From Luscinia megarhynchos (lineage: Eukaryota; Chordata; Aves; Passeriformes; Turdidae), in the NCBI GenBank assembly GCA_034336665.1, contig JAPFBE010000002.1, positions 79,366,905 to 79,430,904 on the forward strand: 64,000 bases of DNA. The letters are read 5' to 3'. Position numbers and translations under genes: made by a program. The first letter of the stretch is position 1, and every line of letters begins with the position of its first letter. The notes below the pieces were generated by a model. It was not told the DNA's origin. It made no database searches and saw only the letters and a program-made list of their open reading frames with translations. This document shows positions 1-13,800 of this stretch, in pieces.

Positions 1-3000
1 ACCCCATTGCTGTGATGTTTCCTGTCATGCATCAGATACTCAACAGCAAAGCTGCTCTGTCTTGCAGGTTTGGTTTTGAATTTTTTTGAGAGGGATGATT
101 TACTTTTTGTCTGTGTGTTCTTTTGGGTTTTTTTTAATGTATTAATTGTGGCATCTAGCAAAGTGGGTAATTCTCCAGCAGTGAATGTAATGATTAAGTC
201 AAGAGGTAAGCAATCATGAGCAATCAGTTTCTGTATTAAGTTATCAAAATGTTTAAGTGCCAATTAAATTTTGGGATTCAAGGCATTCAGAGGGGTAGGT
301 AGCTTAAGCAAGGATGAGTAATACCCATTAGTTACTTAGTCTTTATGAGAAAATGGGATTTCCTTTGACTAATGTTACTGTTATTTGCCACAGGCTAGAT
401 ACTAAAGAAAAAAATGCAGCAGAGACTTTCTACAAGTGTATGATACTGTAAATAAAAAAAACTATCCTGTGTAATCCATCAATTCCTATGTGCCACAGAT
501 TATCAATGTTTTCAATGCACTTAAGTGTTGCTGCTGAGCTCCTCAGAGGCCTTTAATTTCCTACCCTGCTTTTCAATCAAACATGGAGTGTACAGCTTGG
601 AAAGTAATGTAGTAGAAGCTGCTATATCATCATTGCTGCAGTGACATTTAATATTACATGAAAAAATATGTTAGGAAGACTTTTGGGCTCTCCTACAACT
701 ATTTGGTTTTCATTCATATTATAGCAATTCCATATATTGCCTTTGTATTTGTAATGTACTACATACTGATGAATGTATTTGTAGATTTCTTTGGATACTG
801 ATACTTGTTACTTCTTTTATTTCCTTTGTTAAAAACTCAGTCTGTGTAAGACTGAAGAATGGCATTGTAAATTTTCTATTGATTCAATACCAAAGCAAGA
901 GATTTGAAATCTAATGGTTTAGGTATTTTAAGTATTGTGGTTTTCCAATGTGAGAGCTTATTTTGTACTTGCAAGGGATATACACACCAACTATGTATAC
1001 AAAGCTTACATGTGTAAACAGATGCTGATGTACAACATCTACCTGCCTGTGGGGACAAGCACTCGTTTTGTAAATGCAGACCTGGTGCTCACATTGCTGA
1101 ACTGCACCCTAAAATATTGGAGAGAGAAATACTGAAATGTCATCTGTTGGAAGCTGATTTCTGTATACAATTACAACAGCTTGGCCTTGAAGAAATGTTG
1201 TTTGACAACAGATTTAAATTATTTCCAATTAAGTCTTTTTACTTTAAATTTTTGTGTTTGGTTGGGTTTTCTTAGTTGTTGTGTGGTGTTTGGTTGTTTG
1301 GTTTGGGGGGTTGGGAGGGTGTTGGTTTGGGTTTTTTTTTGATTGTTTGCGTTTTTTGTTGTTGTTTTTGGTGTTTTTTGTTGGGTTTTTTTTGTTTTGT
1401 TTTGTTTTTGTTTTTTTTTTGCTTGGGTTTGTTGGGGTTTTTTTTCTTTCTTTACTGTAAAAGAGAGATGGCTAGGGAGAAGGGAAACTTAAGTAAACTA
1501 TTCAAGTGCTGCTTGGTAAATGGCACTTTGTCTCCTCTGTCAACAGTTCTGGTTGGAATTCACATGTGTTCTCACAAGTCCTCCACTGACAACTGTATTT
1601 TCAACCCATCACTTAAGATGTGAGCTTTGCATTGGAAGGCATTGGAAAGGTGCTTTTGATCACTGCTGTAAAATTAGTGATCTCAGTTTTATCAACTGCT
1701 GTGCTGTTGCTGAATGTGTGTAACACCTGTAATGACAAATCACTGAGCTGTTTAGCAACAAGCATTCACGTGTGAGTTCTGCTGCTTGAACAGTGTTTTG
1801 TAACAGTCATGGATGCACTGTCCTGGTTGTTTTTTTTTTTCTAGTTCTGTCACAACCTCTCATTCCTGCTTGCCTGTTTCTGATGTTCTTTCCTTTCCGT
1901 GTCCTCCAGTGATCTCCCGTGCTGCCAGGGAGAGATTGGAATTGGCCCTTCTGAGGCTGTCCATCAATGTCAGTCATTGAAGGGAGGCTAATTCAAGGCA
2001 GTGTGGTGTAAGCAGAGGGTAGTGGCAAGAACTTGAAGTAGCAGATTAAATAAAACTTGAAAGTTTATTATTTTAATAGAGGTATGCAATGAACCAGAGC
2101 TCATGTTGAGTACTGAATTCCAGTATTAAGGTTGCTGCATAGATCCTACACCACATCTTATTAAATATTTTGAGCATGGTTTCAACCAATTCTTTTGTTA
2201 CTCTTCTGTGAAGATCGTCACTTGATGTTCCAGCTGTTAAAATTTTAATTTTTTTTTTAACTTTGTTATCACAAGAGGACACAGATGTTACCATATATTT
2301 AATAATTTTTGAATAGATTGCTCTGTATTGATTGCAAAGTATTGTATTTTGCAATAATTGAGTAAATCAACCATGACACCAGTATGTGTGTTTGTCTGTA
2401 CCTGTAAGGCATAGGAAATTATGACATACTATCTTTAGAAGCTATTGTATTTTATTCTAAGTAAATGAATTTTGACAAATGCAGTGGTTCCTGAGCAGCC
2501 TATGGTGCACTCTAAGGTTTTGCTGTAATTTATTGTTTTGGAGCAGCAGATCTGATAACAGGAACAGTTACATTATCTCTTCTGAAGTTTTTCTAGTGTA
2601 CAGGATAAGGTCTTGTCTTACTTGTTCTTTTTGAGTTTTATTTATTATTGGATGGGAAAGCTGAGTTGCAAGATGGTCTCATGACAGACCTTCAAAGAAG
2701 AAACAAGGCCTCCTGTACAAGGACTGTAGGACAGGCTGTCAGCAAGTAAACAGCTGGTATAAAGGTGCCACTGAGTGTCTAAAACACTTTGCTTTGTCTT
2801 CCACTGCTGACAATTCCCACAACAGCAGTTTCAGTTCTGTTATACCTAAAACCCATTGTGAGCTCTCGATTGCTCTTCCATAACTTTCCTTTTCTTCTTC
2901 AGTTCCTTCTCTATACAGACATTGAATAGTGGGACTTTCTGATTTGCTGGGAAGGGCTTTCTTTCAACATGGCTTATCTTTTTGAATTCTGGTTTACAGA

Positions 3001-6000
3001 GAGGCCATATATTCTGAGGTTGTAGTAAAGTTATGGATAGCCTAACTTAAGTCATTAAGCTTGTTCATAGTCTGGGAAGAACACCTAAAAGTCAAGTATT
3101 CAGTTTGTAAATCTCTTCTGAAGGGTGGGAAAATACCTGATTAAAAAATTTGTAGGAGCCACCTCTCAGAACACTCCTTACTACATTAGAGAAGGGGAGG
3201 GTGTTTATCTTTTCATTCTTCATTAAAGGATTAGAAATACTGGGAAAAAGTTGGAACAGTAGAAAAAACTTTGTTTAAAAAGCAACACTTCAAAAATGTG
3301 CTCCTTTATAAGCATGGAGCTCTACTACATTTCAACAATCAATCTTTGTTTTATGTCTTGATAGTTGCTGTTGAGGGTGGAGCTTCATCACAGTGTCAGA
3401 TGGATCTAGTGGCTTCATTTGTGCTCAGTCACCCTGTGGCACAACTTGCACACTATTAAGATCATACAATTTGGCCCAGACTAGAAGCTGGAGCCAAAAG
3501 CTGGCATCATGATTGAAATAGGTGCTGGTTTGCTTACTGTAGTGTGGGTGCCTAAGCACTACTCTCCTGAGCCTCCTGTTCCCTCTGGTAGCTGCTGGAG
3601 CACTCTAAGGAACACACAGTTAGGTTTAGCCAGAGGTTTCCAAGCTGATTTTACTTCTCGTGTGCTCACAATACCTCCTGCAGTCCTCCAGCTCCCTTTG
3701 TCTGCAGGTGTGATCTGCCTTCTTATCCACACCCCACTTTTGTTCTCTGGAGCCACGGCAGGCCCTGGTCCTAATTCAGCAAATTAAAGTAGTTCCCTAA
3801 AGGTGCAGCCATAAGCTCTTCATACAGTGTGCTGAAAAGTACAAGGACAACCAGACTCCTGTGCCCAGCAGGGTGCAGGGTCTGTTACCTTGTGCCTGCT
3901 CACTCATCTGTGCTGTGGCTGCAGGTGCACTCAGGTGCCTTCCCCTCTGCTGCTCTCATTTGTGTGAGCCCCCCTGAAGCCAGCTGACAGTCAGGCTCTG
4001 CTGCTTCCTGCTTTTTTTGGCCTAAGTGATACACCTTCCAGACATGTCAGCACAGCTGGGGCCAGAGGGCTTACCACTGGCAGTGCACAGATAATAGGCA
4101 GGCTTTCAGGCTTGCTCACATTTTATATTGTGCCAATGAAGCCAGTAGCCTGCCTGTACCTGAGAGCTGTGTGAATAAACCACGAGGGTGGCTCCAGGAA
4201 CCCAGTTTGGGTCTGGAGAAAGTACTTTGTCTGTTTGTTTGTTAGTGGATGATTCTAGATCTGTTGCTTTTTGCAATTATGCTATCCATCTGAAGAGCAT
4301 CACAAAGAGTAGATCCTACACAAGTCTTCTGTTGTATGTTTGTGATCTCTCTGTTCCCTTTGGACAGCTGCTCAGCAAAATTTATCAAATTCCTTTATAC
4401 TCTGAGTCCAAGACATGATTATCTCAATGGACTTTGGAAACTTGGAGTGTTAATTTTTATTTCCAGCTCCTTCCTGTGTCTTTAATTTGGACTGTATCTT
4501 CTTCTGTTTCCATTATTTCTCAATGACAGACAAGAATTGGTCTCTCACGCTTGGATTTTGTTTTTCTCACAAAGGAGCGGTCTTACCCTCAATAGTCTAA
4601 ATTATATTATGGTAAGATCAAGTGAGTTTTTACTTCAATGCAGAAAAAAAAAGCAAGTGTGGGAAAGAATGTAAATTATAAACATTGAATTCCTATAATC
4701 AGCAACGTTTTAAGTGCCAGACTATACTAAGGATACACATGGGTTCAATTTTCATCGTTTTTGAGGATCTCAGTTTTCAGATAATCATGAAATAACTGGA
4801 TGGCTTATTTAATGTTTTTAGAGTAGGGGAATTTACAGCAGCAGCATTCCTGTGGCTGTGATCCAAAGTGTGTTCTACGATTGCTTTGCCCTCTAGTTCA
4901 GTATTTTAGTGGTTCTTGCTCAAAAAACAATGCGCAAAATAGTTGTGTGCATTTGTATATGTACATATAAGTGTACCAGATGAACTCCTTTATGAAAATG
5001 CTCGGAGCCTGGTTCAGTGCAGTCTCTATGACAATGACTACAGCACACCTGAACATTTGGAAGCATCCACATCTAATCTGTCTGTACCCCTGGAAGGTCC
5101 AAGAGGAGTGGGCATTAATCTCAGTTGCAGCCCCTAGGTGATGCTGTAACACAAACACACAAAGAATGTGACCTGGATTTTCAAATGTTCCTTCTAATTT
5201 TGGGCTACTGGCTTTAGCCACCCGGGCTTGGTTTTCAAGGTTTCATGACTCCCGTTGACTTTAATTACAAGTGCCATGTGCTCAGTCCTGCTAAGTGCCT
5301 GTGTTGTCAAACTTGCTACAGAACAACCAAAGCAAAATAAAATCAAATTAGTAGCTTTGAGAAGACTTTTATTTAAAGCATTAAATGATAGCTCTAGTCT
5401 TTGGAGAGCAAGAGCAATCAACTTCTGTTCTGGTTTCCACCATACACAGACTACCAATTTCTTGTCTGAGTACCTTCCTGATTTGAAGGGAGCACTACTC
5501 CCGAGGATCTTTGGGATGAAGCTCTGGCAGGGTTCTTATAGCTTTCCTCTTCTTCCCACTGGCCTTTGTGTAGGGCACTGGGAGGGATAGGATGACTGTT
5601 TTTGAAAAGGTGGTTTGGTTTTTGCTCCCAGAAGCTCAGCTGAACCAGGGCATGATCTCCAGTGCTGCCCATTCCCTGAGTTTGTGGCTGTAGCCATGAA
5701 GTTGTGAGTTTATCTCCGTGCTCAGATGAGCCTGTCCCTCATCCCTGCCAATCCCTTTGGGACAGGGAAGCCACTGGGTGCAGATTGTTATTGCTTCATG
5801 TGTTTATGTGGCTCAGAGTTTTGCATGACTCAGGAGTATTTATCAGCAAGCATTCAGAACTTCAACCATCTGCAGAGAATTCCCATTTCTCCTTGAAGTG
5901 TCATTTTTTCTAAATATTTGGAAATTCCTTCCGGTCACAAACCTCAACAAGGCACCCAACTTGTACCAATTGCTATGACTTTTATCTATTATTGCCAGAA

Positions 6001-7170
6001 TAGCTATTGGGGAAAAAAATCATTTAACTTTTATATGGTCAGCTGGAAGGAGGAATTGTAGCTGTCATTCCTTGCTCTTCTCAATCCGGTTCTGCGTGGG
6101 GTAGCCACTGCTATAGCTAAGCCTGTATTGGTTTTTGTTGTTGCCTGACTTCAGGACTTAATGGAGAGGAAAAAGAATACAGTGAAAAATATCGCTAAGA
6201 GTCATATTTTTCCATTAATCAAATAAATAACCTGGAAGAAAACCAAGACCTTTTATTGCATTATCTGAGACATTTAGGGTTGTATTTTTTCTTATTTATG
6301 TGCTGTAAGGGTTGTAGGTGATGCAAAATTATGCTTATAACTTTTAAAATATTATTATTTCTGCCCTTTTGCTGACTCTGCCATATTTGGTTCTCAAATC
6401 CACATCTATGCATTCCATTTGCCCACATTTAAAATGCATCTGGAATAGCAGGACAGAGGTTGGGGTGGAGAAACCAGATAGAGCTGAATTGCAATTTCCT
6501 GGTTCTCTAAACATCCCAAAATATCTCTCAGGGTGAAATGTTCCACTTGGTGACTTTGGGTTTCAGCAGCACACGCTGTTCATTCAGTCCCAGTGCGTCT
6601 CACAGGGATGGTAACATGATTACCAGTAATGATCTTTCATGCTGTAGAGTGGTTTTTTTTGGTGCCACTTCCACATTGAAGAAATTTTTTTGGAACAATG
6701 CACAGGTCATTGCAAACTTGATGGGGGGAGTGGCCAGTAAGTTCACATTAAGTAATAGAAATGGGGACAAAGGGTAAGTCACTTGTCTACATTTCCTCAG
6801 GAAGCTGAAGACAAAGAGAAGAGTAAAATCCCAGACCTTTGGGTTCCATGCTGTTACGTGAAAATTTCATGATACTTCCTAAAAAAGAGCTTGTATAGTA
6901 AATCCAAGAATGTTATCCACATCTCTTAGTCCTTAAAGCTGAAAATATAATGTAAGATGGAACAGGAGCAAGGTGATATCACCTCTACTCTTACATTCTG
7001 ATCTTTATTTCACTTTGTTTCACTGGCTTGCTCCAACTTACCTGCCTTTTACAGTGAGCTTTCATGACCAATACCTTGGCTGTTGATGTAAAATTAGGGT
7101 TTGCTAAAAGTGGATCAGCACACATAGGGCAAAGTAGAAGATCCTGCATGAAAACTGGGAGAATTCATTG
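1..7170. other. AT-rich non-coding DNA, possible distal 3' UTR or flank at the left edge
   Basis: No exon with coding character is visible; open frames are short and rich in unrelated residues. The first ~2 kb is T-rich with several ATTTA-like words and polyadenylation-type hexamers (AATAAA at 451-456 and 2049-2054), which would fit the 3' UTR of a + strand gene to the left. That reading is weak because such words are common in AT-rich DNA. The GT/T-rich tract at 1249-1453 is listed separately. From about 2.1 to 7.1 kb I see only unique intergenic or intronic sequence. Confidence 0.4.
1249..1453. repeat. GT/T-rich low-complexity tract
   Basis: About 200 bases made almost only of T and G on the + strand, with irregular TTTTG and TTTG units and long T runs. 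The open frames here (Phe, Leu, Gly, Val, Cys-rich) are composition artefacts. A G-run cluster at 1305-1331 (runs of 6, 3, 3 and 3 G) meets the usual pattern for an intramolecular G-quadruplex. The tract could be an expanded, mutated poly(T) or poly(A) tail, but no attached retroelement body is recognisable. Confidence 0.85.
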
Positions 7171-7380
7171 TGAGCAGCTCTGTGGAGGAAGACTTGGGGG
7201 TTCTGGTGGATGAAAAACTGGACACGACCCAGCAATGTGTGTTTGCAGCCCAGAGAGCCAAACGTGTCCTGGGCTGCATCCAAAGCAGGGTGGGCAGCAG
7301 GGCAAGGGAGGGGATTGTGCACCTCTGCTCTGCTCTGCTCTGCTGAGACCCCACCTGCAGTGCTGTGTGCAGTTCTTGCA
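7171..7380 (+). mobile_element. CR1 LINE fragment (reverse transcriptase C-terminal part), sense
   Basis: The + strand reads as the C-terminal part of an avian CR1 ORF2: the text EDLGVLVDEKLDTTQQCVF is followed by AAQRAKRVLGCIQSRVGSRA and then a degenerate form of the RPHLQCCVQF block. The last block is in a different frame from the first (the first frame closes with TGA near 7344), so the fragment carries at least one indel. A short CTCTG-type expansion around 7322-7343 may be the cause. Both ends are truncated, which is normal for CR1. It is a dead relic of about 210 bases. Boundaries are approximate because I judged them by resemblance to the known CR1 text. Confidence 0.85.
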
Positions 7381-10300
7381 TGGACAACTCCAGAGACACC
7401 TGTTTGCTGTGGGTTTTTTGCCCAGATGTGCAATGCCTTCCTACATGAAGAAACTGTAGTTTGTAAAAGTGTATGATTTGGTAAAGGCCTGCCACTAACA
7501 TCAGGAGCTTAAGGCCCCCTTGATTTTGGTTTTACATTTATTGTAATTGCTGAGTGAGCTGATCTTTGCATCAGGGTATATTCCCTGTTTTGTTATAGCA
7601 AGAATTAAAGAGATGATGGCCCAAGTGTCTTTGTACTGGGTTAAAAAGTTTTAATTCCTGCTTTTTAAATACTATTCTTGAACCTGTCAGACTTTGGTGT
7701 TTGTTTCCATCAGCCATGCTCTTCTGCCTTGAATCATCAGAGATCTTTCATTAAGGACTAATTACTTTTAGGACTTGGTAAGAGGATAACAGCCATTTAA
7801 AGGGAAAAGAAAAAGGAACTTAAATAAACCCTTTGTTTCTGAGCTGGGTTCCTGGCTCATCTCTATCCTTCCACCTAATATGGTCCCACAAGGCTTCAGC
7901 TTTGAGCAGGTGACAGTCTGGATCAGCCTCTGTTCTGCTCCCCTCACAATGGCTTTTCACTCTTCCTCAGCAGCTGTGTCACTTTCCATCATGCAGTAGT
8001 CAGCCTCTCCCTGGAGCAGGATGGGATGCTTGGATTCCTCTCCACTTAAGACAATTGATAGAAGAGCCCTAATTAGGTGCAGAGTCCCCATAGGCTTCCT
8101 TGCCAGTCAGAATGTTCTACAGGCTCTGTCAAAGAGCCCATAGGGAGGTTGTAGATGGTTATATCACTCTCTGGAGTTGCAGGTGACCTCCAAAGGAGCC
8201 TCCACTGCTGACAGCAGGTGTGTAGCTACACCAGCCTTCATATTGCATCACCTCCTGCAAGCACCCAAATTGCAAGGGATGAGCCCAGGCACGTGTTCCT
8301 GGTGCTCCATTGATTTGAGGCATCCATCTCTTTCCCCCACTGGTCCTCACAGCACGATGCTGTTTTCTAGGTGCAGGAATACTATACTTCAGCAATGGAT
8401 AATTCCACCCAATGAGATGGGAATTACATGTCATCCCTCTTCCCAACGCTGTGTTTTTAGGGTGCTGCTGATACTCTGAGCCCATTACAGCATAAAAAAG
8501 GAAATTATGTGTTCCATGCTGGAATGACATTCACCTTCTTTCTTACAGGTCCTGCTAAATTTGAGGCTGTATTCCTACTAGTGTGATAAGCAATATTCAG
8601 CATGGCAAAAGATAAAAAACAAACATTTCTTTCTGCTTTCAGCTTTCCCAAGCTGTAACTCATCTTCCCTAGCCTCCTTCAGCTGTTAGAAGAGGGTTAA
8701 ACAACCTCACTAGGAAGCAGAGAACTTTATCATAGCTAAAGAGGATTAACAAATGCATAATCCCCTTACAAAGCCACTTGCTTTCCAACTCCAGTGTGTA
8801 AAAATAAAAAAAGGATTGGATCAATGTTATTTTTCTTATATCTAATTCAAGAACAATAGAGCACATTAAGTAATTAAAATGTTCACCTGTAAGGTGCTTA
8901 AAAGCAAGGCTGCTGGCAGATATATAATTAGCTCCAGTTAGCTGCTTGCTTGTTTACTTCCATTAATTTACCCAGAGTGGGGTCTTTGGGCTTAGAGCTT
9001 TATTTAGAAAACATTTTATTATTGCATAAAGTAGTGCTGTGGATAGGCAGGGACCAAAGATAGGAAAACAGAAATTAGATAATTTACTGAGCCAACATAC
9101 TTGCAGGATGTATACAATACGGGATATTTCAAGTTCTTCTTGTTATCCCATCTTTAGTTACTGGCAATTTATCTTTTGTCATAACTACAGTTCTTAAAAG
9201 GTTGAGAAAAATCACCCCAAATGTTACTAATTTTCTTCTGTTGTGTTTCTTCTGCAGAGGACCCAGTCTGTTCTGCCTGTCTCTGCACATGGCATACAAA
9301 GCAGTGAGCTTTCAACTTTAAAGGAAGGATGACTTAGAAAGATGCAGAGCTGTGCATTCCCAGACCATGACAGCATTCTGAAAACAAGAAACATATCAGG
9401 ACTACTATCTGTACCATTTTTGTGCATGCATGTGAAGGGGTGAAGAGCAGGATTTTTGCCTGGTTTTCCATGCCACCTCTGCCAGACTCCCTACTGCCCA
9501 AAAGCCAGGGGCTGTTTTGACAGACCACAGCAGGACAGACAGACAGAGACCTGAGTGGATGGAACGGGAGAGGAGAGAATGGCAAGCTGCAGTTAACAGC
9601 TCCCTTACCATGAGCTACAGGCACTGCTGCCCGTGGGTCAGGACAAGTCATTTTGCATGGTTTTTATAAGATGTCTTGAAAAAATCTGGCAGAACTGGGA
9701 AAACAAACCTTGGGAATGATTTGCAGTTATTTGTTGTTTGTCAGTGTGAAGGGATGACTGCAGAAGAGCCCACAAACAGTGTTTGTGATCTGAATAAGAC
9801 ATATGGGAGACCGAAAGATAATGACTGACATCAGGGAGAAGAGGGCAATATTATTATACTGATGTTGTGTGAGCTCTGTAGAGGAAGTGAGTCTTTAAAG
9901 TGTGAAACCTCCAGCACTGGAAAAGATAAGCAGTGCCTGCAGAAATCAGCTTGTGAGATCTGTTTCTCTTGCTAAGCTGCCTTTGAAGATTGGGGGGCTC
10001 TTTTGCTTTCAATACCCCCAGGGAAGTTTTTCCTCCTCTCTAGTCTTGCCATTGATCTGAGCTACACTCCCAGATCTGTAGGTGTCTGTACTCCTGTGGC
10101 AGGCTATGATAAAACCCAGTGGTTTTTTGAACAATATAAATAATGATTGTACTGCACTTCCCTGTAGGTCTTGAGTTCAGTGGCCACAGGAGACTGAGCC
10201 TGTCAGCAAATGAGCCCTTCACGGCTTCTGCTTTCTTAGTGAACTGTTGGTTTCATGGCTCCTGACAAGTGCATCTCAATATAAAAATGTGTGCAAGTTG

Positions 10301-10518
10301 ACTCTTCCCCCTCCCTTTTTCTTTTTCCTGTGGAAAACTTTTCTTTGCTTTCCTGTATTTGCTCTCTTGCTTAGGGATCAAGGACTAAACACGTGCCTGC
10401 CAGCTCCCCTGTGGAGTCCAGGGCTCCACCTTCCCTCCAGGGACTGCATGTACTTTAAGAAAGTGGTTGATGTTGAAGTGGCCTTGGACAGCCTAAAAAT
10501 CTGGAGAAGCTCCTCCAT
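7381..10518. other. Intergenic or intronic DNA with no recognised gene
   Basis: Unique sequence without coding exons, RNA genes or further clear repeats. Stretches near 8880-9010 are AT-rich with TAATTA words of homeodomain type, but not densely enough to call a regulatory element. Confidence 0.4.
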
Positions 10519-10585
10519 CACAGAATCATAGAATATTCTGAGTTGGAAGAGGCCCACAAGGACCATCCGGTCCAACTCTTAGGTG
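10519..10585 (-). mobile_element. CR1 LINE 3'-end fragment, antisense
   Basis: The + strand holds the reverse complement of the avian CR1 3' terminus: a CACAGAATCATAGAAT start (the octamer tail of CR1, reversed) followed by GAGTTGGAAGAGGCCCACAAG and the GGTCCAACTCTTA block. The element therefore lies on the - strand with its 3' end at the left. Only about 65 bases survive, typical of strongly 5'-truncated CR1 copies. An ATCC microsatellite begins about 110 bases to the right. Confidence 0.9.
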
Positions 10586-10695
10586 AATCACAGCCGGTTT
10601 CAGCCTTTCCAGCTGTCAGCAAGCAGGAACCAGATGTGGACAGCTGCTGATCTAGGATGAGCCCACCAAAGCCAAATGAGTTTTACCAAAACTGG

Positions 10696-10801
10696 ATCCA
10701 TCCATCCATCCATCCATCCATCCATCCATCCATCCATCCATCCATCCATCCATCCATCCATCCATCCATCCATCCATCCATCCATCCACCCATCCATCCA
10801 T
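10696..10801. repeat. (ATCC)n tetranucleotide microsatellite
   Basis: About 26 copies of a tetranucleotide reading ATCC/CCAT on the + strand, with a single visible interruption at 10789 (T replaced by C). The minus-strand open frame here encodes repeated MDGW and is a repeat artefact, not a gene. A long, nearly uninterrupted array like this is likely to vary in length between individuals. Confidence 0.97.
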
Positions 10802-13800
10802 AGTGAATTCTAAGGCCAAGATACTCAAGTTGCCTATTTACACCCACAATTGACTAGCTTTGATTCAAAGAATGCATTAGATGTACTATCCTGAAGATGT
10901 TCTCTTTTAAGCCTGTTTCACACTGGGGGGGCGGGGAGTTGAAAGTTGCTTAATTGTTGCAAGATTGTCATCTAGTGCCTGTGACACTTGACTGATGTCA
11001 CATCTCAGTATCTCCAGCAGCATCAGACCCACCAGCTCAACAAGGATGACTGCATCAGCCCCCCCATCCTACAGCCACACAAACACCTTTCCTTGTAAGA
11101 GCAGCTGCTCTCTTCCTTGGTGGGCCCAGCCAGAGCCATGCCTGGAAAGCTTGGGATCTCCTGTCTTGCACTGCTCTGGAGCTTGCACGCCCCCAGCACT
11201 GCAGGATGTCACAGCCCAGCTGCTGCTCCTGCTCTCAGCTGGCAGCCAGGCACATGTACAAGGCCTTGAAACTCAAGTCAGGCAACATGCACAGGGTGGA
11301 AAGAGGACAAATCCCAGAAATATTGTTTTCCCCTTCTTTCCTATCCCTTAATCTTTCCTCTGGCAGCCTGTGTTTGCTTGATGGTGAGTCCTGAGTATCT
11401 CCAGCTGTTCCTTGACAAATGATGAAGAAAGTGGCAGAGCTTGACCCTCATCAGAGAGACCCCTGGTCTCCCCTGGGCATCCCCACGGGGGCACGGAGGC
11501 AGCAAGTGGCACACTCAGCCACTGTCACATGCAGACATCCTCTCTCCAGCCTGGCACACACAGCTCCACATTAGCAATGGGGAGTCCTGCCAGGGAGCCC
11601 CAAACCTGGGAGGCTGCAGGAGTGAAACAGGGTCTTGTTGGCCAAGCAACAGAGCCAGCTGCCTCGGGGAGGGCAGAGGTGCTGTGAGTGCTAGAGCAGG
11701 CCAAGAACGCAGCCAGCTCCCCCAGAAAGACCTATGGGAGCATCTGGGTCAGAGCAGGAACTTGAAGCCACATCTGTAGATGAGGAACTGTCGGCCCTGA
11801 GAGACTGACTCGGAAATGGGACAAAAGGTAGCAATTGTGTTTGTCTGCCCTCTGACTTCGCCCTTCCTGCTTCAGATGGATCACTCTGACCTCATTTGCA
11901 GACAACATTTTCAGATTTCATGGAACCACAATGAAGTCTGGGTAAGTAAGAGCACTGAGATCTTTCCTGGTAGGTTTGCAAATGCGTTTGGGCTTGGATT
12001 CAATGGGGTGGAAAATATCTTCAACTGTATTTCTTTCCCTTGGTCCTGGAGTATGGTGTTTCATTTACAAATCTTTCAGGCTGCTGGCAAGTTGCAGTGG
12101 TGTGACCAAAAGGGCCAGTATAGGAGTGCATGGGGTTGTGGCTGGAGAAATCTGATGTAGGGTTTTCCACTTAAGCTAAATCTCTTCCTCCCCAGCAGGG
12201 TTAAAATTAACTCAGCTGTGCAAACTCATTTGTATTCAGCCACACGTGGCTATAAATGGTACGTTTTGTTCCTGACAAATACAAATATAGTATTTGCTCT
12301 GAAAATTCACCATTTCTCATGAAAAATCGTTCCCCCTTGCCATTTGTCTCCAAGATGTTGAATTTTACTTGGCAGATGGACAGTGCAGGAGGGTGGCCAT
12401 GCTGCGTGGGAAAGAGGGAGTGCCTGGGATATGGGGCATCCTCTTTCCTTCTGAACTCTTGTACAAGTTTTCCTCCTTTAATATGGTGAAATGTAAATGG
12501 CAAAAAAAAAAAAAAGGTGTTCTTCCAAACTGTTAAGGACAAAGGGAAGATGTCCTCCAGTGAGAGGATGGACAGAATAGTGGGTGATACAGTGCCTGAC
12601 AGAAAACTTGTTTCGTCTTATTTTCCAGCTTGGAGATTAGATTTATTTAAGGGAGCTGTCAGGACTCAGAATTGTTATTCAAAGGCGTAGTGTATTTTTT
12701 CAGCTGCTCTTTCTGTACTGCTGGATCTGTACTCTGCATATAATGGCCTGGCACACAGACTTTCCTAACTAACTGGAAGAGAGCGCATACATTCATTGGA
12801 CTGGTGGTTGTTACCAAAGAACATCCATCATGACCAGTATGTCACAGGACTCTTTATATAATTTTTGATAGCATTAAGAGAGCCATATCAAATACATCTC
12901 TCAGATACTCAGGCAGTCTTGCCACTGCATAACAGAGCTGGTTGGAATGGGTCTGTCTCAGTCTGAAAGTTACTCAATGAAGAGTTTTTTAAATATTTGA
13001 AAATTTAACTTTTAAAAACTTAGCACCTTCCAAATCAGCAGGATCTGGCTTTTTTCCTTTTTTTTCCCATTTTTTTCTGGAATTATCTTGTCAACCCTTC
13101 AAAAACTTTAACATTACCTACATAATACCAGCCAGACAAACCCATCTAAGAAATTTCAGCTTGAGCTTGAGAAATAATGGAAAAACTCTCCACATGAATA
13201 TTTCATGTTGTAATGTCAGAAAATACATATGTATAGGTGTCTGTGTATATATGTGTGAACAATTGCATATCATTTCCCTTGCTCTGTGAGCTGGGGAAAT
13301 GACGAAGGAAGATTATTAGATAATATTGTGCTGTTGGCCACAGAGCAGTTGCTCTCAGCACAGGAGGGCTGGCTTTACATTCTGCCTGTTTACAAACCCC
13401 TCACAGGCACAGAACTGAGGAGCACAGGAGAAATGGAAAAGCTATTCAAGAAGCTGGCAGTTGACAACAGGATCTTGAAAAATTATTTCCCTGGATTCAA
13501 CTAAATTTCTTCTTCCCCATTTCCAGACAGGACTCTGCTAGGAGACAGTTTGGTTCACTGTGGTCGAACCAGCTGTTGAAATCCCAGCCAGCTCCTGAGT
13601 AAGTGAAAAACTAATCAGAAGCTGCCTTCAGCAAGCTTTGCTTTCCTGAGCACCTCGCTCAGGCAGTGTGCTGCCCATCACCAAATCAGCAGGCATCTCA
13701 TTCCTGCTTGGCTCTTGAGCAGGTGCCTCTGCCTCCTGGCCTCCTGCTATACCCTGACTGCCAGCCCCCTGCCACCCTCTGCCCCCCATTCAGTCCCCTC

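Noticed and set aside
1254..1623. Phe/Leu/Gly/Val-rich open frames resembling membrane segments
   Set aside because: Hydrophobicity comes only from the T/G-rich tract (TTT, TTG, GTT and GGG codons).
10600..10797. Minus-strand frame encoding repeated MDGW
   Set aside because: Translation of the ATCC tetranucleotide array.
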